DNA from: Streptomyces sp. H27-H1
GTDB taxonomy: Bacteria; Actinomycetota; Actinomycetes; Streptomycetales; Streptomycetaceae
Assembly: GCF_026627445.1 (NCBI RefSeq)
Contig: NZ_JAPNLJ010000007.1
Span: 92,320 to 156,319 of the forward strand
Direction: 5' to 3'
DNA length: 64,000 nucleotides
The position numbers and the translations under genes were made by a program. Shown here in pieces: positions 58,289-64,000 of the stretch. The first letter of the stretch is position 1. Each line of letters opens with the position of its first letter. The notes beneath the pieces were generated by a model. It saw nothing but the letters and a program-made list of their open reading frames with translations, did not search any database and was not told the origin of the DNA.

Positions 58289-59110
58289 CTAGCCCAGGGC
58301 CAGTACCACCAGAGCCGTCGTCGCCGAAACCTCGGCCAGGGCTCCGAACACGTCGCCCGTGACCCCGTCGAAGCGGCGTACGCAACGGCGGAGCAGGGCC
58401 TCCTCCGCCAGCAGGGCGACCAGGACCGCCGCCGCGTGCTGCGCGGCCGCCGGCAGCCCCAGCGGCAGCGCGGCGGCCGCCGTCAGCGCCACCGTGAGCA
58501 CACCGATCGCGACGGCCGCGCCGCGCGGGACGACTCCGGCGACCGCCGCGCCCAGTCCGCCGGGGCGGGCCGGCGGGACCCCGTCGCGGGAGGCCAGGGT
58601 CATGGCGAGGCGGGCGGTGACGGCGGCGACCACCGCGGCCAGGGCGCCCCGGATCCAGCTGTCGGCGTACACCTCGGCCAGTGCGGCGACCTGGACGAGC
58701 AGCACGAACACCAGCGCCACCACCCCGAAGGGGCCGATGTCGGACTGCTTCATGATGCGCAGCGCGGCGTCGGCCGGTTTGGCGCTGCCCAGTCCGTCCA
58801 CCGTGTCGGCGAGGCCGTCCAGGTGCAGGGCGCGGGTCAGGGCCACCGGTACGGCGACGGTGACGGCCGCGGCGAGCAACGGGCTTGTGCCGCACAGCAG
58901 CAGGAGCACCCCGGGCACGGTCGCGAGGAGCCCCACGACGAGCCCGGCGAGCGGGGCGCAGGCCATGCCGGTGCGGGCTGCGGGGCGGTCCCACCGGGTG
59001 ATGCGCGCGGGCAGCACGGTGAGCGTGCCGAAGGCGAAGCGCACCCCGTCGAGCAGCGAGGCCCGATCCTGGGGCGGTGTCAGGGGCGGGCCGTCGTACG
59101 AATCTGTCAT
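58289..59110 (-). CDS. cobS: Adenosylcobinamide-GDP ribazoletransferase
   Basis: Membrane enzyme that joins adenosylcobinamide-GDP with alpha-ribazole in the last steps of cobalamin synthesis (273 aa). The family motif ALHLDGLADTVDGLGS is present with DIGPFGVVALVF and several hydrophobic helices. TAGCGT ends 8 bases before the ATG, leaving an almost leaderless message. A cobU-type gene starts about 4 kb away on the other strand; the genes between are not cobalamin genes. No cobalamin riboswitch was recognised upstream. Confidence 0.94.
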   Translation of the reverse strand: MTDSYDGPPLTPPQDRASLLDGVRFAFGTLTVLPARITRWDRPAARTGMACAPLAGLVVGLLATVPGVLLLLCGTSPLLAAAVTVAVPVALTRALHLDGLADTVDGLGSAKPADAALRIMKQSDIGPFGVVALVFVLLVQVAALAEVYADSWIRGALAAVVAAVTARLAMTLASRDGVPPARPGGLGAAVAGVVPRGAAVAIGVLTVALTAAAALPLGLPAAAQHAAAVLVALLAEEALLRRCVRRFDGVTGDVFGALAEVSATTALVVLALG

Positions 59111-59180
59111 CGGCGCGAACGCTACCCGCTCGATGGGACCGGTAAGTTACCCAATACACCCCAAACCGGGAGGTGGTGGC

Positions 59181-59948
59181 GTGGGTCACTGGTGGTATCG
59201 CAACATCGTCGAGCCGGGGAAGCTCCCACTGCTCCTCGCGCTGGTCTCTTTCGTCCTGTCCTTCCTGGTCACCCGGGTGATCACGCGGACGATCCGGGCG
59301 GGACGGGGCCCCTTCAAGAACGTCACCCCGGGCGGTCTGCACGTCCACCACGTCGTCCCCGGTGTGATCCTCGTGATCATCGGCGGCTTCGGCGCGGTCG
59401 GCAGCAGCCGGCACAGCTTCGGGGCCGGGCTGTCCGCCGTGATCTTCGGGCTGGGCGCGGGGCTGGTGCTGGACGAGTTCGCGCTGATCCTGCACCTGGA
59501 CGACGTCTACTGGAGCGAGCAGGGCCGCAAGAGCGTGGAGATCGTGGTGCTGACGGCGGCGATCGTTGCGCTCGTGCTGGGCGGCTTCCTGCCGTTCGGA
59601 GTCAACGACCTCACCGAAGACGAGAGGCACAGCCGCGGACTGGTCGCCATGAACACGGCTACCAACTTCTTCCTCGCCCTGATCGCCCTGTGGAAGGGCA
59701 AACCGCGCACCGCGTTCTTCGGCACGGTCATCCCCTTCGTCGCGCTGATCGGCGCGGTCCGGCTGGCCCGGCCCGGTTCCCCGTTCGCGAAGAAGTTCTA
59801 CGCGAACCGTCCGAAGGCCCGCGCCAAGGCCGGTCTGCGCGCCTTCCACCACGACCGCCGGTGGGCCGCGCCGCGCCGCAAGATGGAGAACTTCATCGGC
59901 GGCACCCCCGACCCGGAGCGGCCCGCCCCCAAGAGCGAACCGCACTGA
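59181..59948 (+). CDS. Integral membrane protein of unknown function
   Basis: A 255-aa protein with about five or six hydrophobic segments: LPLLLALVSFVLSFLVTRVI, GVILVIIGGFGAVG, LSAVIFGLGAGLVLDEFALIL, IVVLTAAIVALVLGGFLPF, TNFFLALIALW and TVIPFVALIGAVRLA. GGLHVHHVVPG and LHLDDVYW hold conserved-looking His and Asp that could bind metal. The basic tail (KKFYANRPKARAKAGLRAFHHDRRWAAPRRK) is probably cytoplasmic. The GTG at 59181 has GGAGG 7 bases upstream. I do not recognise a named family. Confidence 0.85.
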   Translation: MGHWWYRNIVEPGKLPLLLALVSFVLSFLVTRVITRTIRAGRGPFKNVTPGGLHVHHVVPGVILVIIGGFGAVGSSRHSFGAGLSAVIFGLGAGLVLDEFALILHLDDVYWSEQGRKSVEIVVLTAAIVALVLGGFLPFGVNDLTEDERHSRGLVAMNTATNFFLALIALWKGKPRTAFFGTVIPFVALIGAVRLARPGSPFAKKFYANRPKARAKAGLRAFHHDRRWAAPRRKMENFIGGTPDPERPAPKSEPH

Positions 59949-59980
59949 CGCGGCGGCCGGCCCAAAGGGACGGCACGAGG

Positions 59981-60032
59981 ACCGGGCCACGGAGCCGGGT
60001 CACGGGACCGGGCCACGGGACCGGGCACAGAA
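59981..60032. repeat. Tandem 13-base repeats after the membrane protein gene
   Basis: ACCGGGCCACGGA, GCCGGGTCACGGG, ACCGGGCCACGGG and a decayed fourth unit ACCGGGCACAGAA, 13-base period. They lie between the stop at 59948 and the terminator at 60055. Confidence 0.7.
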
Positions 60033-60054
60033 GACCGGCTCCGGCCCATAGGGA

Positions 60055-60094
60055 AGGGAAGGGCCCGCACCCCTGGGGCGGCGGGCCCTTCCCT
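60055..60094. terminator. Bidirectional terminator
   Basis: Perfect 14-base stem AGGGAAGGGCCCGC (60055-60068) with GCGGGCCCTTCCCT (60081-60094), loop of 12, between the membrane protein gene and the convergent pspAA gene. Confidence 0.85.
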
Positions 60095-60120
60095 CACCTC
60101 GTACGGCCGACGGCCGGGCC

Positions 60121-60399
60121 TCAGCCCGGGATCAGCCCGTCGTCGCGGAGCATCGCCCTGACCTCGTCCAGTGAGGCCTCGGGGGCGGGCAGGATCAGCT
60201 CGGACGGCTCCAGTGCCTCGTCGGGCAGCGGCTCGCCGAGCCGTCGTACGGAGTCGAGCAGCTCGCCCAGCGTGCGCCGGAAGCCCTCCTCGTCACCGCT
60301 CTCCATCTTCGCGAGCAGTTCGTCGTCCAGCTTGTTGAGCTCAGTGAAGTGGCTGTCCGCCAGCTCCACCTGACCTTCCCCCATGATGCGGACAATCAT
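60121..60399 (-). CDS. pspAA: PspA-associated protein PspAA
   Basis: A 92-aa acidic protein found beside actinobacterial PspA. MIVRIMGEGQVELADSHFTELNKLDDELL and FRRTLGELLDSVRRLGEPLPDEALEPSELILPAPEASLDEV are characteristic. It starts 13 bases after the pspA stop on the same strand, so the two are co-transcribed. It probably binds or modulates PspA; the mechanism is not visible from sequence. Confidence 0.9.
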   Translation of the reverse strand: MIVRIMGEGQVELADSHFTELNKLDDELLAKMESGDEEGFRRTLGELLDSVRRLGEPLPDEALEPSELILPAPEASLDEVRAMLRDDGLIPG

Positions 60400-60412
60400 G
60401 ACGGGCCCCGTC

Positions 60413-61207
60413 CTACTGCTTGTCGAACCGCGGCTGGGTCTGGGACTGCTGGCCGGTGCCCGGGGCGCCGCCCTCGATGGACTGCTGCTGGGCGGACGGG
60501 CCGCCCGCCAGCTCCGCCTTCATGCGCTGGAGCTCCAGCTCCACGTCGCTCCCACCGGAGAGGCGGTCGAGCTCTGCCTGGATGTCGTCCTTGGAGCCGA
60601 GGCCGCTCCGGTCGTCGAGCGCGCCGGAGGCCAGCAGCTCGTCGATCGCGCCGGCCCGGGCCTGGAGCTGCGCCGTCTTGTCCTCGGCCCGCTGGATGGC
60701 GAGGCCGACGTCGCTCATCTCCTCTGAGATGCCGGAGAAGGACTCGGCGATCCGCGTCTGCGCCTGGGCGGCCGTGTACGTGGCCTTGATGGTCTCCTTC
60801 TTGGTACGGAAGGCGTCCACCTTGGCCTGCAGCCGCTGGGCGGCGAGGGTCAGCTTCTCCTCCTCGCCCTGGAGGGTCTGGTGCTGCACCTCCAGGTCGC
60901 TGACCTGCTGCTGCAGCGAGGCGCGGCGGGACAGGGCCTCACGGGCCAGGTCCTCGCGGCCCAGGGCGAGGGCCTTGCGGCCCTGGTCCTCGAGCTTGCT
61001 GGACTGGCCCTGGAGCTGGTTGAGCTGCAGCTCGAGCCGCTTGCGGGAGGTCGCGACGTCGGCGACGCCGCGACGCACCTTCTGAAGCAGCTCCAGCTGC
61101 TTCTGGTACGAGTAGTCGAGGGTTTCGCGCGGGTCCTCGGCCCGGTCCAGGGCCTTGTTCGCCTTCGCGCGGAAGATCATCCCCATACGCTTCATGACAC
61201 CGCTCAT
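60413..61207 (-). CDS. pspA: Phage-shock protein A (PspA/IM30 family)
   Basis: Peripheral membrane protein that stabilises the membrane under envelope stress and oligomerises into rods or rings (264 aa). Almost the whole chain is helical coiled coil: MGMIFRAKANKALDRAEDPRETLDYSYQKQLELLQKVRRGVADVATSRKRLELQ fits in pieces to the family, starting with the amphipathic N-terminus. The C-terminus is Gln-rich. The ATG at 61207 matches the length I recall for Streptomyces PspA; the ATG at 61195 is the alternative. pspAA follows. Confidence 0.94.
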   Translation of the reverse strand: MSGVMKRMGMIFRAKANKALDRAEDPRETLDYSYQKQLELLQKVRRGVADVATSRKRLELQLNQLQGQSSKLEDQGRKALALGREDLAREALSRRASLQQQVSDLEVQHQTLQGEEEKLTLAAQRLQAKVDAFRTKKETIKATYTAAQAQTRIAESFSGISEEMSDVGLAIQRAEDKTAQLQARAGAIDELLASGALDDRSGLGSKDDIQAELDRLSGGSDVELELQRMKAELAGGPSAQQQSIEGGAPGTGQQSQTQPRFDKQ

Positions 61208-61449
61208 GGGCTTCGCGCGCCCCCTTCTAGACGGACTTCGCTCCAGGTCACCAACAAGACCCACAGTACGGGCCCTGCCTCTATTACCGCACTGTTCGGG
61301 CGGGGATGCGCTCCTCCTCCAGGACGACTGATCAGCCGTCGTGTCAGGCGTAAGGAGTAGGTGCTCCCCTCAGGGAAGACGCCCGCCGTTGCCGGATCGT
61401 TCCCCGACGGGATGGGGGCCGTGCCCACAACCACGTACCCTTGGGTTTT

Positions 61450-62049
61450 GTGTTTGGTAGCCGATCCTCCAAGGAAGAGAAGGCCGCCGCCACCGACAAG
61501 GTGAGCGCCGACCTCTCGCAGTCCCGTGACCCTCAGGCCCCGAAGGGCCGCCCGACGCCGAAGCGTGCTGTGGCCCAGTCGCAGCGCAAGGTAGTCGTGG
61601 CCTCGACCGGTAATCGCAAGGAGGATGCCAAGCGGGCTCGTGAGCGCCGCCGGGTCGAGATGACCAAGCAGCGCGAGGCTCTCGCCAATGGCGACGAACG
61701 TTATCTGCCCAACCGCGACAAGGGTCCCGTACGCCGCTTCGTACGCGACTTCGTGGACTCCCGTTTCTCCGTCGCCGAGATGTTCCTGCCGCTGGCGGTG
61801 ATCATCCTGGTACTGAGCATGGTGCGGGTGCCGTCCATCCAGAACATCGCGCTCCTGCTGTGGCTCGGCGTGATCGCACTGATCCTCGTCGACTCCGTCG
61901 GCATGTTCATCCGCCTGCGCAAGGCCCTGGCCCAGCGCTTCCCGGACGAGCCCAAGCGCGGCGCCGTCGCGTACGGCCTGATGCGCACCCTCCAGATGCG
62001 CCGGCTGCGTCTGCCCAAGCCGCAGGTCAAGCGCGGGGAACGGCCCTGA
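61450..62049 (+). CDS. DUF3043 membrane protein
   Basis: A 199-aa protein of DUF3043, function unknown. The N-terminal half is charged and basic (KRAVAQSQRKVVVASTGNRKEDAKRARERRR), followed by DERYLPNRDKGPVRRFVRDFVDSRFSVAEMFLP, the conserved block, then two membrane segments (AVIILVLSMVRVPSIQNIALLLWLG and VIALILVDSVGMFIRL). The GTG at 61450 is preferred; TACCCT ends 8 bases upstream and there is no ribosome site. It is divergent from pspA and overlaps the methyltransferase. Confidence 0.88.
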   Translation: MFGSRSSKEEKAAATDKVSADLSQSRDPQAPKGRPTPKRAVAQSQRKVVVASTGNRKEDAKRARERRRVEMTKQREALANGDERYLPNRDKGPVRRFVRDFVDSRFSVAEMFLPLAVIILVLSMVRVPSIQNIALLLWLGVIALILVDSVGMFIRLRKALAQRFPDEPKRGAVAYGLMRTLQMRRLRLPKPQVKRGERP

Positions 62050-62861
62050 GCCGAAGGACGCCCGGAGCGTCCGACGGGGGTGGCTTCGCGGACGGGGCCC
62101 GGCTCTGGCTGGAAGGCCTGGGCGGGCTCCGCAACGCGGTGCGCCAGGAGCTCGTCGGCCGTCAGGTCGACGAGCAGATCGCGCACCGCTTCCCCGTCGG
62201 GCAGCGGCTGCGTGTCCTCGACGTCGGCATGGGCCAGGGCACCCAGTCCCTGCGCCTGGCCCGCGCCGGGCACATGGTGACCGGGCTGGAACAGGATCCG
62301 GCCATGCTGGCCGTCGCCCGTGAGGTGCTGGCCGCCGAACCCGCCGGGATCCAGGACCGCGTCCGCCTCATGGAGGGCGACGGCCGGGAGACCGGCGCGC
62401 ACTTCCTGCCGGGCAGCTTCGACGTCGTGCTCTGCCACGGCGTCCTCATGTACGTGCCCGAGCCGGACGCCATGCTCGCCGGGCTCGCCCGGATGCTGGC
62501 CCCCGGCGGACTGCTGTCCCTGCTGGTGCGCAACGGCGACGCCCTCGCCATGCGCCCCGGCCTGCACGGCGACTGGACGGCCGCGCTGGCGGCCTTCGAC
62601 ACCGTCGACTACACGAACCGGCTGGGCCTGGACGTACGCGCCGACCGGCTGGCCACACTGACCGCGACCCTGTCCGGGATCGGTGCTCCGCTGCAGACCT
62701 GGTACGGCGTACGCGTCTTCACCGACGGCACCGAGGCCGCGGACAAGTTCCCCGCCGACGCGGAGCTGGAGCAGCTGCTCGCCGCCGAGGACCGCGCCGG
62801 GCGGACCGACCCCTACCGCGGGGTCGCCGCGCTGCTGCACCTGTGCGGCGTACGGGGCTGA
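62046..62861 (+). CDS. SAM-dependent class I methyltransferase, possible CTG start
   Basis: A 271-aa methyltransferase of unknown substrate. Motif I is RVLDVGMGQGTQSLRLARAG, followed by VTGLEQDPAMLAVAREVL, EGDGRE, FDVVLCHGVLMYV and MLAPGGLLSLLVRNG. The conserved region before motif I (FADGARLWLEGLGGLRNAVRQELVGR) must be translated, but no ATG, GTG or TTG lies in frame ahead of it. CTG at 62046 overlaps the DUF3043 stop as CTGA, with GGGGAA 5 bases upstream. The first GTG, at 62130, would cut into the conserved block. The start is therefore uncertain. Confidence 0.85.
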   Translation: MSRRTPGASDGGGFADGARLWLEGLGGLRNAVRQELVGRQVDEQIAHRFPVGQRLRVLDVGMGQGTQSLRLARAGHMVTGLEQDPAMLAVAREVLAAEPAGIQDRVRLMEGDGRETGAHFLPGSFDVVLCHGVLMYVPEPDAMLAGLARMLAPGGLLSLLVRNGDALAMRPGLHGDWTAALAAFDTVDYTNRLGLDVRADRLATLTATLSGIGAPLQTWYGVRVFTDGTEAADKFPADAELEQLLAAEDRAGRTDPYRGVAALLHLCGVRG

Positions 62862-62886
62862 GCCCCGGAGCACCCATGAACACGGC

Positions 62887-62917
62887 AGAGCCCGGACCCC
62901 CGAGGGGTCCGGGCTCT
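62887..62917. terminator. Bidirectional terminator
   Basis: Perfect 14-base stem AGAGCCCGGACCCC (62887-62900) with GGGGTCCGGGCTCT (62904-62917), loop CGA, between the methyltransferase gene and the convergent small gene. Confidence 0.88.
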
Positions 62918-62955
62918 CGCACACCCGCGGGCCGGTCAGTGCCGGTCGGGGCCGC

Positions 62956-63168
62956 TCAGAGCGCAGCGGCCTCGCTCAGGCTCATCGTGTACAGCTGGAC
63001 CCCGCTGTCGTCGGACAGCTTCACCTGCTCCGTACCGCCCTCCAGCAGGTCCTTCCAGTACTCGCCGATCCAGGATTCGGCGTCCCCCTGCGTGGTGAAC
63101 TCCTCCGGCACCACCGACGGGCTCGTCTCACTGCCGTCGGCCGCCTCGAACCGCCACGTCCACGCCAT
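62956..63168 (-). CDS. Small conserved-looking protein, unknown function
   Basis: A 70-aa acidic protein: MAWTWRFEAADGSE at the start, ESWIGEYWKDLLEGG in the middle and VQLYTMSLSEAAAL at the end. It looks like a compact alpha/beta domain. The ATG at 63168 has GGAGG 5 bases upstream, so the in-frame start 30 bases earlier is rejected. I do not recognise a family. Confidence 0.82.
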   Translation of the reverse strand: MAWTWRFEAADGSETSPSVVPEEFTTQGDAESWIGEYWKDLLEGGTEQVKLSDDSGVQLYTMSLSEAAAL

Positions 63169-63272
63169 GTCCGCCTCCGTTGCTCGCCCGCATCTCACAC
63201 TCTTCTCCCCCTGAGTGTGCCCGCAGACCCACCGGGCGCGCAGCAGTCCCGGCGACGCGGGAGGATCATCCT

Positions 63273-64000
63273 GTGGAACTCACTCTGCTCGGCACCGGCA
63301 CACCCGAAGGACTGCCCCGCCCCGGCTGTCCCTGCGCCGCGTGCGCGCTCTGCGTCGGGCCCCGGGCCCGCGCCGCCACCTCCGTGCTCGTGGACGGGGC
63401 GCTGCTGCTCGACCTGACGCCGGGGGCGGTGCTCGCGGGGGCCCGTGCGGGGCATTCGCTGGCCGCCGTACGGCAGGTCCTGCTGACCCATCCGCACGAC
63501 GGGCCCCCCGTCGAGCTGCCGCCGGGGCTGCCGGCGGCAGGGCGGGTGCCGGACGGGCGGGAGCTCGCGGTGATCTCCGGGCACCGGGTGCGGGCGGTGC
63601 CGATGGACGCGCCGGGCACCGGGTACGAGGTGACCGGGCCGGACGGTGCCCGGATGCTGTACCTGCCGCCGGGCGGGGCCCCGGCCGGGACCTCGGGCAC
63701 GAGCGGGCGGCGCCCGTACGACGTGGTCCTCGCGGACGTGCTCGGCCGGCCCGAGGCGCTGGCGAGGCTGCGGGCGAGCGGATCGGTGGGCCCGGGGACG
63801 GACGTGATCGCCGTCCACCTGGACCACGACACCCCGCCGGGAGCGGAACTGGAGCGCCGGTGCGCGGCGGCGGGCGCAAGGACGGTGCCGGACGGGACCA
63901 CGGTGGCGGCCGGGGAGTACCGGCCGGCCCCGGAGGTGCCGCGGCGGACCCTGGTCCTCGGCGGGGCCCGGTCGGGCAAGTCCTTCGAGGCCGAGCGCCG
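63273..64000 (+). CDS. cobU: CobU-type kinase fused to a PhnP-like domain, 3' end cut
   Basis: Only the first 242 residues are in the window. Residues 1 to about 210 resemble a PhnP-type metallo-beta-lactamase fold: LTLLGTGTPEGLPRPGCPCAACALC with its Cys cluster, and VRQVLLTHPHDGPP where HxHxDH is expected. Here the motif reads HPHDGP, so metal binding is probably lost. From about residue 228 comes TLVLGGARSGKSFEAERR, the P-loop of adenosylcobinamide kinase/guanylyltransferase (CobU), which phosphorylates cobinamide and adds GMP. The GTG at 63273 has GGGAGG 8 bases upstream. cobS is 4 kb away, consistent with a cobalamin role. Confidence 0.87.
   Translation, partial: MELTLLGTGTPEGLPRPGCPCAACALCVGPRARAATSVLVDGALLLDLTPGAVLAGARAGHSLAAVRQVLLTHPHDGPPVELPPGLPAAGRVPDGRELAVISGHRVRAVPMDAPGTGYEVTGPDGARMLYLPPGGAPAGTSGTSGRRPYDVVLADVLGRPEALARLRASGSVGPGTDVIAVHLDHDTPPGAELERRCAAAGARTVPDGTTVAAGEYRPAPEVPRRTLVLGGARSGKSFEAER

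Overview
The window is chromosomal DNA of a Streptomyces-type actinobacterium. G+C is very high throughout, GTG and TTG starts are frequent, and many neighbouring genes overlap by 4 bases. The gene content is core metabolism in an order that, as far as I recall, matches the conserved centre of Streptomyces chromosomes. No tRNA, rRNA, CRISPR array, prophage or complete insertion sequence was seen, and almost every gene belongs to a recognisable family.

Layout. 1-2461: end of a thiamine thiazole operon (thiO-thiS-thiG), whose last frame lacks its normal stop. 2323-7320: a PASTA Ser/Thr kinase, an endonuclease IV, a His-rich DUF4396 membrane protein behind a CsoR-like dyad, a sulfite-oxidase-like protein, and bacterioferritin with its ferredoxin (iron box). 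7419-11070: the entry to aromatic amino acids, with class II DAHP synthase divergent from a trp attenuator and a fused anthranilate synthase. 11074-19790: a D-2-hydroxyacid dehydrogenase, 6-phosphofructokinase, a two-component system, PlsC, an esterase, an EEP-family protein and ROK glucokinase. 19848-36205: an ArsA-like ATPase cluster, FadD, a Tat-exported cholesterol-oxidase-type enzyme, a PimB-type mannosyltransferase, a zinc-protease lipoprotein, two NlpC/P60 cell-wall hydrolases, a NYN protein, a rhomboid, a RAM-domain protein and a class V aminotransferase.

36647-47360: trpD, then the aerobic respiratory chain as two blocks, ctaE-qcrC-qcrA-qcrB and ctaC-ctaD-ctaF. They are separated by a receiver-like protein and an L,D-transpeptidase lipoprotein. 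47655-54066: a cysteine desulfurase-TusA fusion, adenosine kinase, a large anchored protein, ErpA and NadA, so sulfur and Fe-S supply sits beside an Fe-S enzyme. 54148-64000: an RND exporter with an orphan response regulator, cobS, a membrane protein, PspAA-PspA, DUF3043, a methyltransferase that may start at CTG, a small protein, and the start of a cobU gene fused to a PhnP-like domain.

The regulatory layer is the most informative part. Ten predicted starts (nine protein genes and the trp leader peptide) have a TANNNT box ending 6 or 7 bases upstream and no convincing ribosome-binding site, which is the geometry of leaderless transcripts. Strong perfect hairpins close nearly every operon, and three copies of one GC-rich palindrome family serve as intergenic hairpins. 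I found no clear defence system or secondary-metabolite cluster. The best leads for something undescribed are the copper-type operator before DUF4396, the 26-bp CTAG-flanked palindrome after the anthranilate synthase, the run-on thiG frame, and the palindromes over the ctaE and ctaC starts.
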